NCBI GenBank assembly: GCA_026874595.1
Contig: CM049318.1
Location: 24,939,456-25,003,455, forward strand
Source: Sipunculus nudus
Lineage: Eukaryota; Annelida; Sipuncula; Golfingiida; Sipunculidae
Direction of reading: 5' to 3'
Length of the DNA stretch: 64,000 bases
How positions within the stretch are numbered: position 1 is the first letter of the stretch; each line of letters starts with the position of its first letter. The position numbers were made by a program, and so were the translations under genes. Positions 48,373-60,691 of this stretch are shown here, one piece after another. A model generated the notes under the pieces. That model saw only the letters and a program-made list of their open reading frames with translations, was not told the origin of the DNA and searched no databases.

Positions 48373-48639
48373 TTATCTCTGATAAAGACCTGTGAATGAA
48401 CTACTCGGATAGATACCTAGCGTTCTATCATTTGGCAGGATAGTCTGAGGTAACACTTTGTATATATTTATTACCAGTTTCCATGGGCTCATTTTTTTCT
48501 GAGAAACTAATCATCCCTGCAGTAACCGGTTAACATTTTGGAAACATGTATTAAAAAATTTAGCTATTTGCGTCATTTGCGTAAGATTAACGTAAATCAA
48601 AAGAGTGTCAGAATTCCTCCGAAATCTACAATAATTCTT

Positions 48640-50900
48640 AAGAGCATACGAGCGGTTCCAAAATTTTGCTATATGCCTATACTCTGATTTTATGAGTATT
48701 ATACTGAAAAAAGCTGAGCCTCAGTAGTGGCACCGGGTTTTTTTTTTTTTTTTGCACCATAGCAACTGAAGATTTCGTTACCCATTTCAGGGGTAGTGAA
48801 TTTAAATGTGGCTATAACTCCATGATCTTTAAACCGAAAACAACAAAGTATCAAACCAATTGTTGCATTCAGTTCTCATCATTCAAGTGAGATATCAAAT
48901 ATGCAAATGAGGTCATTATTGAGGACAGTAGGGGTCAAAAAAGTTTTGAGATTTTCCTCTCGGTAAATCTAGAAACCGACGACTCTTTTGTCCTCTGCAT
49001 ATAGCAAATATATGAAACGATCAATTTATGACCTGATATGAGTTTATATCACAGCTTGAATGTCTTGGCCCATACATGTTCAAGGATCACTCAAAATAAA
49101 AACACCTGAATAAAAGACATTTGTGTAAAATTGAGGATATTGTGAAAACGCCATGTTGCTGTTGGGGTATTTAAAATTACGGTTACTACATCAATTTTTA
49201 ACCTAGAACAACAAAGTGCCCATTGAAGTGTTGCATTTACAAAGCCCTTTCAGGCTATTTATCAAATAGGCTAATGAGCTTATATGTCACTATTGAGGTA
49301 AGCAGGGATCAAAAGGCCATGGTATTTTAGCCTCGGCCCAAATGTAGAAACAAGCGACTTACTTATTCTGTATGGTGGTTATTGAATAAATAACCAAATT
49401 ATGGCTGGAATAGGTTAATAACATCCATTCAGACAGTCTAGATTCACACATGTCCAAGGATAACTCAAAATAAAAGAACGAAATCAAACGACATTGGTGT
49501 GGTGCAATTTTAAGATATTTTTAAACGCCATGTTAGCTGTAGGGCAAATTAAAAAAATTTGACATAGAAGAACAATGTACCCATTACATAGTTTTTCTCA
49601 TACCATTTATGTTTATATATAATATTATAAAGTATTATGTAAGTATTGAGGTCAGATGAAAAATGTCCATGGAATGTTCGCCTTGGCCAAAATCCCGAAA
49701 GTTGTATTTTTACAATACTTTACATACAGGCTATAGGGATAAATATTATAAAAGGGCTTCTGCAGTCCCCCTTTACTAGGCAAAAGTATTTTTGGCGGTA
49801 GTCTTAAGTTTTCTTCGCCACATTTTGAATGTTAATACAGATAAGGGGATTATACCATGTAGAAAAAAGACACTATATTTTTTCTCTCAGGTCCATATAT
49901 AATAGGTAATTGCTTGTGATAAAGTAGTTTTAGCAACCAGGTATCAGTATCAGGGCTGTGGCTTATGTTTTACATTTCGTGTAAAAAAGTATACTTACAA
50001 ATTATAATGATGGTTGTCATTATGACACCTACGTTGCGGTAAAACTAATCTTTTCTTTATATTTTAGTAGTCACATAAAAACTATTTTTATAGATGCTAC
50101 TCTACCTGATCATTTTCTGTTTCAGTGTAACTAAGGTCAATCTCGATCATTTTCTGTAAAACTATTGCTGTTCATTTGTCGGAATAAGCATTGTAGCTGA
50201 TTCATGGATCAACTACTCTGTAAGCTTACATGTATAACCGAAGGGGATTTTTTTATTAATATGGAAAATATTACTTCATACAAAGTTGTTGCTCATCAAA
50301 CATTGTTTTAGTACCCAGATGTGAGTATCAGCAGCCTTTTGACTAATGTTTTCCATATCAAGTAAAAGACATAATTAGGAGTCCAATATGGCTGTTAACA
50401 TGACCCCCACAATGACAAGAAAGGTGAATAATCAGTGAGTCACATGATAATGATTTTCATATGTTGCTTTACCGGGATGTGTGCATCCCGTGACTAAAGA
50501 AAACGATTTTTTCTTGTACCTTAAAGTGTTTTTCATAAAAAAATAAACGGCAAACATGGATGGTCCAAAAAAGCTGCATTGTGGCCACCACATTGACAAA
50601 AAAGGCGAATACTCATTTCGTCATCACATGCTAATAATTTCATATGTTTCTCTGCCGGGATGTTGTGTCCGACCAATGACCGAACGAAACAGTTTTTTCC
50701 CTAAAATTGTATTTTATCTAAAGTTTAAATGGAGACTTGAATCAAAGTAGCTGCAATATGGCCACCACAAAGGCGAATTAATCTGCGATATTTGCCATCA
50801 AAATCAGGTGATTACATGGTCCTTAGATAAATTATACTGGCCATTTAATGGGCTAGTGGATTAGCTGCAATATATAAACGAAGAGAATTTTTGCGGATAT
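48640..50900. repeat. Diverged tandem repeat region, period about 376-385 bp
   Basis: The stretch starting at about 48958 (CTCGGTAAATCTAGAAACCG) recurs, diverged, at about 49334 (CTCGGCCCAAATGTAGAAAC). Both contain a CAAGGAT-ACTCAAAATAAAA phrase and an AACGCCATGTT phrase at the same spacing. Further on, about 49860-50050 resembles 50268-50440, and 50398-50522 resembles 50571-50700. No coding potential is visible. The other units lack this block. Confidence 0.55.
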
Positions 50901-51189
50901 ATAGAGCACTTATGGTCCTTTTTCTCTCTCCTGAAATCGTGCAATACCGACATACGGTTTTCTTATAATTTAAACATTACAAATAAAACTTTTGCAGTCG
51001 TTGAGAATTAAGATTGCGGCCAATATGGCCGTCTTTTTGACTATTCTGTTGAAATTCCTGTATATCAAGGGTAGCTTCCATTTATACCATTGTTTGAACA
51101 CTCAGTTTTGACTCCTGGAAATCATCTTAGTCTTGTTGTGTACTTACATATCCTAAAGGCCTGTCAGAAATGGCGGTAAAATTAAACAC

Positions 51190-51211
51190 ACATATATATA
51201 TATATATATAT
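51190..51211. repeat. (TA)n microsatellite
   Basis: A short TA run within the copy-specific part of unit 5 intron 1. Confidence 0.85.
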
Positions 51212-52119
51212 GTCAGTCATTTTACTGGACCATTGTGTATTTTAATGTTATGATGCTCGATTTTCATCTACTAAATTTTTCATTTACTAAAAGATGGTGT
51301 TAAAAAATGGGCAAGACCTGTATTCTATGATGGGCTATCTGGAACAGTTATCCTTGTGATTCCTGTTTCCTGATTCCCCATTGTTTTATCTGTGTTGAGT
51401 CAACATATTACATATCCTTAGTCATATAATTTCTTTTTTAAAGCAGAGTAATAGGTACTTTGCCATTTCAATACGAACTGGACCTGTAATGTAATGATAG
51501 ATACGAAATTTATTATGTGACAGCCAAAATAAAATGAAAGGACGTGCCTTTATCATCATTGAAGAGGCCATAATTGCATCCTTTTTTATCAGTTAGAGGC
51601 CCCCTGATACCCACACCTGACTGCTAAAACAAGCATAAGCAAGTACCAGATAAATATGACCATTTAAAATATTTACAGCCAAGTATTGATGAACCACTAT
51701 TTTCTTTATTTTGGTCAAGGTGAATAGTTCATGCCTTTGGACCAATGCTGACCCTCATACATACTTAACCGATTTTGACCAATAATTTGATCATTTAGTC
51801 TAAATGTCATTGACATCAAAGAGAAGTCACTAGTTTATAGATTTTGACCGAGACGAAAATCTCATGTTTTTTACCGTTTGCTGCCCTCAATACTTTTAAT
51901 TTTTGCATATTTTATATATCATGCACATAGTTCAGTAAAATATAAAATGCAATTCTATCCATAATTTCGAGTATCACTACTAAGTCTCAGTTTATTCAAT
52001 GGGAACATCCCTCACATCAAGGAACAGTCATATCGCAATAAAACAAATAAGACGATTATTCGGGCGGGGGTGGGGGGGGGGGGGCGGAGCAAGAAGAGCC
52101 CTTCTTGCCCAAGGACTAC

Positions 52120-52232
52120 ATCCTGTTACTCTCTTTTGTATCACAGTATGACAGAACACGAAGGTTCCCGGATGTTCTCGGTGTGAAAGGTCCTACATTC
52201 GGAGACCGTTTTATGAGCATAAAGTAAACTAA
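52120..52232. other. Conserved block upstream of exon 2 (unit 5 copy)
   Basis: CATCCTGT...ACTCTC, AGTATGAC, AAGGTTCC and GGAGACCGTT phrases occur in the same order upstream of exon 2 in all units: about 2487-2602, 21452-21570, 29833-29955, 35512-35635 and here. It stays recognisable even where the rest of the intron differs. A regulatory role is inference; it may just be the least rearranged intron part. Confidence 0.5.
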
Positions 52233-52311
52233 ACCGTGAATAGGACAAAAAATAAATGGATTGAAAATGTGTATCTATTGTAAGCAAAAGTTTTATATTG
52301 TGTTTTTGTAG

Positions 52312-52964
52312 ATGACGATGTTGAAGCACGACGGCTGTTTGAGAAAGTCAGGGTATTCTGCTGGGTAATGACGTCAGAGAAAAATCTTTACAAGAGAGCT
52401 ATTCACGTGAACGCCACGTGGTCAAAACGTTGTAACAAAGTCATGTTTATGAGTGACAAAAACAATACTGAGTTTCCCGCTTACGCAGTTAACGCCCCTC
52501 CCGGATACGATCACCTGACTGCTAGAACAATGAAGGTTTTCCAGTATCTCAATGACAACCACCAGGAAGACGCCGATTGGTTCCTGAAAGCAGACGATGA
52601 CACGTACGTCATTTTGGAAAATTTGCGCTATATGTTGTCTAACTATTCATCTGAGAGTAAAGTCTTCTTTGGGCATGTTTTCCAAATAAATACAGAACAG
52701 GGTTATACCAGTGGAGGGGGAGGTTACGTTATCAGTAAAGCCGCATTGAAGGCATTCGGAAGTAGAACGCACAATCTGTGTGCTGAAGATTATGGTGCCG
52801 AGGACGTGCAGTTTGGTAAATGCATGTACAAGTTACACGTAAAACTTGAGGATTCAAGAGATATCTTGGGGAGGAGTCGATTTCATGGCTTTAGGCCAGA
52901 TATGTTCATCCATGGAAAATACTCACGTTGGTATATAAGGCACAACAAATATGGTGCTATGGTG
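52312..52964 (+). CDS. C1GALT1: C1GALT1-like unit 5, exon 2 (GT31 catalytic domain)
   Basis: A 653-bp exon with GTAG acceptor and GTAAGT donor, open throughout. It keeps CWVMTS, NATWSKRCNK, EDADWFLKADDDTYVI (full DDD at residues 164-166), SGGGGYV, CAEDYGAEDVQFGKCM and DSRDILGRSRFH. The end (FRPDMFIHGKYSRWYIRHNK) differs from units 1 and 3, which share DWYL-YDKYG. By motif integrity this is, with unit 1, the best candidate for a working enzyme. Confidence 0.93.
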
Positions 52965-55900
52965 GTAAGTGGTAAACCTTGACTGTTTGTCCATCTTTTT
53001 CGCAAAACATTCATCAAATCTGAATGGATGACAGATAAATCTCCCATGGGAATTTCGGTTTTTGTTTGATTTGTTAACTTTTACATTCATTGCGACATTT
53101 GTGGTCCTGCCTTTTATCTAAGAACACTGCTCGTATCCATCAGATATCCGAATCAAGCAGATTTCTTTTTCTATATGACTGTAATTACTATATAATATTC
53201 ACAGGCACTCGATACATTGGTGGTGTGTGTTGTGGTTGGGTGGTGGGGGAGGGCGGGAGGGGGCTCGATATAACAACAACCAGTGGACCTCTCCCCAAAA
53301 CGGTCGTTTAAGCTTACCTCCGTTACCTTTACATTCTCCGAGGCTAACATTTTGCGATTTTCATTTTTTCCAAGTCCCGCGAGGGATCCATTTTCGAAAT
53401 CTAACCATAGAGTAACCTGCCTTTAAGATTTCCACTATCGCAATGGTTTTAAATATGCCCGCACAAATAACAAACGAAAACAAGTAGAAAGTTACCCCCT
53501 ACAGTGAGATGCTATGAGTTATATGATTTATAATGTCTCATTAACATATAACACAAATGTATATAATTATTTATAAAATTAATCTATGTCTTTTAAACCA
53601 AAATATGTTGTCATGTGGATCACATACATAAATGCCGATGAGGCTATATTATAAATGAAAGTTCAGCTGTATAGATGAGGCGTCTATTCACGAAGGCTTT
53701 ATATTCGCGATTATCTACCTTTTGCGAATATCGCAAATGTAAAACTCTGACCAACAAAGCGCCAACCAAAGTATCTTATTTTTTATCAAACTGGTTTTCA
53801 TATTTTGCATTTCAAGTTTTTCTGAACAAATATTTTCATTTAAAAAATGAAAAAAAAAACGCAATTGTTATCCTAAACAAACAATTACAATAATTAGTGA
53901 TAGGACATGGCGAGCGATACAACGAAAATAGTTGCCATAGACCTGTCCCAGTGGTCCAGTGTGAAAACACTGCGGATGAAATATGCCATAGAATCCGAAA
54001 GGTATATCATTTTAAAGGCTATGACCTGGATATAACAGACCGAAACAATAGACGTCAGTAAAGGCCACAAGTTGACGCCAGTTTGGTAGAAAACGACAAA
54101 GGTTGTATTATATAAAAAGAGCATCGTTAAGACCTGCCAAAGTCGGCTTAATTTGGTCACTTTGAACTCCGTGAATTCAAAGATTAAACTATTTTTTTTT
54201 TTTGTATTTAATAAACGAAATAAAGATTTAGCATTTGAGGGATACGCATTCTGTCATTACGTATGTGCGTTTATTCACAACAGACCTTGCGATATTACAC
54301 CAGCAACACCTGTCGGGGACCAGAAAGACTGAGTGTTCTTGTCTTGTACATCAAAAAACATTATGCCGAATCTCAAAGTTATTATCAATCATAAACTTCT
54401 TGCCGGAGATTAGGTTTCTTTTTTTCTTTTCTTTTTTTTTTTTTTTTTTTGGCAAAACCAGAATTGCTGGTTCATTGAACCATACACACATATATAACAT
54501 CATGTGTTGATCTGAACATCAGAGTTTGGTTAAAATGTGGCCTTGTGAATTTAAATGCAAATCTTATATTGGTTTCTAAATACAAATTCATATTCTTTCT
54601 CGATCAATGCATTTGAATTCAAACGCAAATGCATTTAGATACTGTGGAATGCAAATGCAATTGCTTAATCAGTAATTGTATTTGAATGTTAAATATTTTC
54701 AAATGTAAATGCATAATAATATGCATTTAATTCGGAATGAAAATGGCAAGTCTAAATATACGCTATGTCGTTCTCATCTCAGTTGAATCTGGCATAATTT
54801 TGTACATTGCATTACAAAATAAAATTACACAATAGGTTATAATTAGCATAGTAAAGTGTACATATTCTTTTTATCGATGTGCGATTGTTACACTTAATCT
54901 AATTGTTTAGGTAGGAGGGACTTCTGCAAGTGTAATAATAAAAATTACAAATTCGAATCACACATGACATCCACGAGCAATTTAAACAAGCTGAGGTGGC
55001 ATGATTTAAGACATAAATCAAACAAGATTTGTATACTGGTACATGCATACAAGTGTATATTCATATTATCTGTGTGAACTACACACTGCCCAGACTCGAA
55101 CTCACGCTAGTACGACTCTGCTGTTCAGGGATTGTTGGAGTCCAAATCCGACCCAAACAATGAACCGAGGCTTCTTAATACACTAGTGGCGTAGGTATAT
55201 ATGTAGTGAAGATAACATTGTAGTCCGTTCAAGTGAGTTGGATTAGAATAGTTTCAAGATTGTTAGTAACAAAGGACCTTACCAAATGAGTGATATTTTG
55301 AGAACATGTGCATGTGGAATGTAAATAGAAGGTGTTTCCCTTCAAATTTTAATTTTAAAGTTTGACAGTTGAGGCAAGTAGTTCCGAACGTCTATCAGTG
55401 CCCAAACAGAAAAGATTCGTTTCAAGTGGAAAGGACCTCTGGGGAAAGGGTGCTGTGAACAATCACGGGAAATTCAGTGACTGAGACTAATTACAGAAAA
55501 ATAAGTGCCTAAGACTAAATACTTATACTACTAAAAAGTCAAATATGTTCTTGTAAACATGGTCTTTGAGAGAAAATTTAACAATCATTTTTTTATTTCA
55601 AATGTAGTTCTAAACAAATCCATTTGATTCATAATTCAAATGAATAGCATTTTATTCCAAATGCAATAGTAATTGCAAATGCACTACATCAACTTTGCAT
55701 TGATATGCAAATCCAAACAGAGGCTTTTCATTTTTGCTGCATTCAGTGAAAATGCTTCGGACCAAACATGTCACAAGCGTGCAGTCAACAATAAGTCAAG
55801 AAAGGGGAAGACGTTGTTTACGCTTTGCCGACCGTGTGCCCCCCCCCCCCCCCCCACCCCACCCCCAAGCCCGTGCACTTGTGCGTTTGTCTTTTGTTTC

Positions 55901-55991
55901 TTTTTTCTTCTTTACAGAAAGACGATTAAAATATTAAAATAACATTCAGTACAGAATCTGTCACAAAGTCTGACGTTTGCTTCGTTTTTAG
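52965..55991 (+). other. Intron 2 of unit 5
   Basis: A 3.0-kb intron with GTAAGT donor and TTTTTAG acceptor. The common intron 2 block is at about 53.9-54.4 kb. About 53669-53800 shares a TTATCGCAAATGTGAAAAC-like repeat with 57800-57905. About 54.54-55.7 kb holds recurring AATGCAAATGCA-type phrases. Poly-T (54435-54450) and poly-C (55840-55855) tracts occur. No gene. Confidence 0.65.
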
Positions 55992-56126
55992 GGCGCTGCG
56001 CACATGAGCGACTATCCCATATCATTCCACTACATAAAGCCAGAGGAAATGTACAACCTGGAGTACTTTGTGTACCACCTGAGACCATATGGGATCTATT
56101 CTAAGCCGCAGAAGCTCAACAGATGA
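55992..56126 (+). CDS. C1GALT1: C1GALT1-like unit 5, exon 3 (C-terminus)
   Basis: 44 codons plus TGA: GAAHMSDYPISFHY, then MYNLEYFVYHLRPYGIYSKP and QKLNR. The frame is intact and phase 0. Joined product 331 aa. As in the other units the Cys-Cys before SD in vertebrate C1GALT1 is His-Met. Confidence 0.9.
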   Translation, partial: GAAHMSDYPISFHYIKPEEMYNLEYFVYHLRPYGIYSKPQKLNR

Positions 56127-56548
56127 CATCACAAGCCGAATAATATTAGATATCGGAGATATGGTAATATGTTTAATCTACAGATCATAACACGGGCCGT
56201 AGGCAAAGTATGATTTAACGTGTAGCCTTATTATTGTGAGCTTTATAACTTATTACCAATAAGAGTTTCATTTGACTCTTTAGTAATTGGTCGAATTCTA
56301 TGGAGCAGGTACTAAATGATTGCACGAAAGGATAGCGTTCTTATATAGTCAGTTGGCTCAACCCCAGGTTTGGGAAGGTTTGTCATTTGCCGAATATAGG
56401 AACCATCGTTGATCTTTGTGTTTATCATGGACATTTTCTGTGTATTAAATTAAGCTCTGCAAAAACATTTCCTAGGATTTTTTTCTCTCCTGCAACACAT
56501 TATCAGTGCTGCCACCTCACTCCTCTCCCTCTCTCCTGGATGTTCCAA

Positions 56549-56587
<39 letters not shown>

Positions 56588-59500
56588 TAATGTTTGCATG
56601 CCGAGTCGACGTGCCACCGAGCAGTATGATTGTTTAACTAGTCAACATCAAAATCATCTCTAAAAGAGAATGCTACAGGCAGTCGGTTGATATTCCTGAA
56701 TCATGTTACTATCATGTTTGTTTGCGTTCAAAGGGTATCTGAATGGCCCAGCAGATGACCCCTGATATATTTATTCATCGGTTCTACCTGTCATGTCAAA
56801 GAGTCTTCAGCCTTGAATACTCTGCTACCTGAACAACTAAAGCATAATATAATTGTAAGCTCGCAATAGAAAAATGAGGTAGCCTTAACCATGTTCACAT
56901 GATTTTGCACATCTAGTCCACTTATCCATCTTCAGATTATGTTGCAAAGCTATCACTATAAGCCTGTATATTTTTTGACAAATCATACTTTAAAAAGTAT
57001 CAATTATAAATAAATGGAAGGCATAAAATGCAAACCTCACTGCACTGAGTGTTGGTTATTTTTCTTTCGAAATATATATTACATTTACGTTTGGTTTACA
57101 TGAAGTTCGGTGTTTTATCTGACACGTTCCAATCATGTTTTTTTCTCAAGCCAACTGAGTACCACCAATGGAACTTACGCAGGGTCACATTTGTATTAAA
57201 AAAGGACAGGTCCTTGGCCTCTTGAAAGGCCTGTCTATTGCACAAAGGTGAAGATACCTATACATACAATAAGTTTTATATGGCGGGGATAAGGATAACC
57301 CAAATTTCATGACCTGTAGTTTAGACAACTTAGCAAATCTCTGAGGTACTATCGAGGTCAGAACATAGAAATTCAATCCGGGGTCCTTACGTTCCATAGT
57401 CCTTCCCCGTAAGGCCAAAAAAAAAAGGTGCATCAATTTTAACCCCCCCGTATCGACAATTTTGATTTTGATTTTCAATAGAAACCTACAAATTTTGAGC
57501 TCCAGCCGCTCGGACATTTTTTTCAAGAAGATGGAATGACTCAATGTTGATAAGTTTTCTTTTGTTTTGCAGTGCTTTTACCTGTTTAGCAAATCAATTC
57601 TTTATTATCATGCATTTCCCTGTTCATATAATATTTTTATCGAATCATCCAAAAAAGGTTAAAAAAATCGCCGTCGCGAACTCAAAGCCTTGTACAAAGA
57701 GTATTAGAATTATTATGCGAATTAATCATTCTTTGGATATACACAACCTTTTTTATTCATAATGTCAATTACCTTTTACGTTTCAACTTTCCCTTCGACG
57801 ATTGGACGTCTTATTTACAAAGATTTTTTTTTCACAAAAGTTTCTTTTTCATGATTATCGCAAATGTGAAAACCTCGCGAACAAAAAGACAACCACAGTA
57901 TGTTTTTTCAAAGGGTTATATTCCTTTGCGACTCCAAGCTACATATATATGCTTGAGCATTGTTATTATTCGTATTTAATTGGTATTGGCGTGCTTTTCA
58001 TCTCCAGGTAACCTAGGGTTGGGTTGTTGACATGTTCCGATAGCTGTTTTCATTGCTAAGTTTCATTAAAATCCTGACCAAGGTTTGTGTTCATATCTGA
58101 CTAATTGTGGATGTCTGCAACATGTTATTGTGAAATAAAAAAGAATACATCGGGTATGTATTTTTTCTTTTCGTTTCACAATGTTCCTGTTTTAAGATGA
58201 AATACCATATCTTCATTTTACAACTGTCCAGAGGAGGAAAGGAAGACGTTATCACAAAAAGTGACCGATTTGTTGAGGTTATTTATTTATTAGGGTAATA
58301 ATAATGCAGCGTGTATTCAGATCGAAAGAAGACCAACCTGATGTTAAGGTAAAGTTGCCAACCCGCTAACGACAAACAGGAGAAGATAATTGTCCCTTTA
58401 TCTCTCCATGAACTACAGAACTGTTCACAGTTCAATGTACTACAATGGCAATTTTACGCGCAAAAGCAGTCGTTCCCAACATGAAAGGATAGCTAAAAAA
58501 TGCACTGCGTTTCACCAATCAGGTTTGACCTGTTTTTTTTTTACAATTTTCGTAAGTTCATATTTTTTCAATAAATTCCTAGGAAGCTGCATATGGAAAT
58601 AATAGCCTAATTTGGAAAAAAAAAAATACTTTAAACCTCAAACTTATGTGTCAAAACTTGCATGTGTAGCCATCTTTGTTTAGCTGGTTATATTCTTAAA
58701 GTATTTACATGACATTATCCAATCAGCAGCTGCCAATTGAGACTGTTTTTGCATGTAACTAATGAACGTAACCGTCATAAGTGATATGTTGTAAAATGTC
58801 GACTGATATCTATTATTTTTTTTAAATAATTATGTTTATTTTAAATAGGGTGTGAGGTAGGTATTTATTTACCTTGTTGAAAATTATTCCCTGTAATCCT
58901 TTGTCATACACTATAATTTACCCTTCAAAATGTAAAGAGTAAATATTTCATAGCAAAAGACAGCTGGTAGACCGTATGACATGAACTATAGTGTCCTCAC
59001 AGAAAGATGACCGAAGCCGTGCAATGCCTCTCCTGGTACAGGGATTAGAGACACATTATCTTTAATCGTTAACTTGTTACTTCTGTATTATACTTGACCT
59101 GTCAGGTCGTTAGTAATTATGTTTACCATCTATACGTGTAAAATAAAACATGTTCCCATGCGTCGATAGACGCTATTGAGAACGAAACTTCGCTGATGGC
59201 TAAAACACTGGAATGGCGGTCAAACAACAATAAAGTAGTTACATAATTTGCCACTGGGTAGTACTACCTGACCTAGGCGTTGAATTAAATAGAAAAATTA
59301 TAACATTCATCTAGTTTATGCATCATGTCTGTGGGAAGGGAAGCCTAGCTAAGCTGGACCAAGGGAGCTGCCTGGAATGAAACATTACATAACACACGAG
59401 GGCTGCATCACACAGTACACACCACTGTTAAACAAACGTGGCTGGTTTGATGTAAACAATACTTGACATGCTGTCTAAAAACTTGAATTAAAGCTGAAGG

Positions 59501-59949
59501 CTCTTTTCAATAAATCCTATGAAATTTCAGATTTTAACAAATTAATTAATTACGAATATATGCTGTTAAATAAATCAACAGTGTATACAGGGGAAAATGT
59601 GCCATGGTCAAAGTTGGGCAAAATTTAAGGTATTCATTTTATATTTATGCTTATAACTTTAAAGAATTAGACTTAAGAACGTAAGAACAACATTCTGATC
59701 TAATTTCCGGCAGACAGTTAAATGTATATTAAATTAATCTACATGCTTGAGAAAAAGGTTCTCTGGCCGCAACAGCTACCTTATAAGAAGGGTAAATAAC
59801 GTTCCTGATATTTTTATAATATATATTATGTTTTGGCCAAAACTTCCTATGAATAATGCAATAACGACCGAATTTCTGACTAGTTTATAGGAAACATACA
59901 GAGGTATAGTTATGCCAAATATGAACAAAACAACACCATTGGTCGTAAT
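56127..59949. other. 3' flank of unit 5
   Basis: No gene is supported. About 58.2-59.3 kb is a third copy of the flank seen at 5.1-6.75 kb and 12.8-13.7 kb, without the 5.7-kb insertion. A (TA)n array lies at 56549-56588. About 57800-57905 is a second copy of the short repeat at 53669-53800. About 56.6-57.8 kb shows nothing I recognise. Confidence 0.6.
56549..56588. repeat. (TA)n microsatellite
   Basis: A TA run with one CATA interruption, about 420 bp downstream of the unit 5 stop codon. Confidence 0.93.
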
Positions 59950-60532
59950 CAGGGGCGTAGCCAGGATTGAGGGAGGGGCCATGGTGGCCATGGTGGTCAA
60001 ACTGTAGAGAGGTTCAATATTTAATATTTATATTTCTTCAAAATTAAGATATATAAGTTCAATCGTTTTCAACATGTTAAAGTCAATGGTGCAAAGGCGC
60101 ATTTACGTTTATAACTTGCAAAATATTATCTTTTAAATGTAATCTGGGAGTGAAATAACTGTTGATGTCTTATGTTAAACTTTGTTAAACTAAATTTTAC
60201 CGGGATCCGTGGTCTCGACAGCACACAGGACTCCTAAGAGCACAGATCACAAGGATCGAGCCATGATATTGTCACGGTCAACCCCAACAAGGGCCTGCTG
60301 CTTTGCAGTTGTTCTGCAGCTGTTCATAAATATCTTCATCTCAACTAATGAATTTGTTGAGTAATAAACTGCAGATAACTTAAATAAAATCAAATTGCTA
60401 ATTAATAAAAAGAAATATGAAAAACGAAAATTAACCACGAAAATCGGAAATGGATAAAATGAGAGCTCAACAGGGGGCCACGCGCCGAAGGCGCCCTCTT
60501 TGGATCCCCTTCTGATAGCAAAGGCAAATTAA

Positions 60533-60582
<50 letters not shown>

Positions 60583-60686
60583 TATAAGATAAAGTGAAAT
60601 TCCGAAAGGACGGCGAGTACTGGATGCAACCAGGGGAGGGGGGGGGGCCCATGGCCCCCTGCGGCCCCCCTCTGGCTACGCCCCTG
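59950..60686. mobile_element. Non-autonomous inverted-repeat element (MITE-like)
   Basis: A 737-bp element with perfect 15-bp terminal inverted repeats (CAGGGGCGTAGCCAG on the left, its complement on the right). The similarity extends inward to a GGGGCCATGG on both sides. A 5-bp direct repeat GTAAT flanks it (59945-59949 and 60687-60691), consistent with a target-site duplication. The interior has a (TA)n array (60536-60579) and no transposase. CAGGG ends hint at hAT-like mobilisation, but a 5-bp duplication is short for hAT, so the superfamily is left open. Confidence 0.75.
60536..60579. repeat. (TA)n microsatellite inside the inverted-repeat element
   Basis: A TA array of about 44 bp in the right third of the element at 59950-60686. 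Confidence 0.93.
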
Positions 60687-60691
60687 GTAAT

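Larger units (their letters stand above)
40468..52311 (+). other. Transposon-expanded intron 1 of unit 5
   Basis: The orthologous introns are 0.85 kb (unit 1) and 1.5 kb (unit 3). This one is 11.8 kb. It holds the 27-bp minisatellite split by a Helitron (40623-47135) and by a non-LTR retroelement fragment (about 47310-48372), then shared intron sequence (48.37-48.63 kb), then about 2.9 kb of copy-specific, partly tandem DNA (48.64-51.6 kb), and finally the conserved pre-exon 2 block (52120-52232). The splice signals themselves are intact, so the gene could still be spliced. Confidence 0.75.

Noticed and set aside
57185-57544. 119-codon minus-strand frame
   Set aside because: It starts with TTG, shows no recognisable domain, lacks clear splice signals, and has unremarkable composition. 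An old transposon fragment is possible but unsupported.
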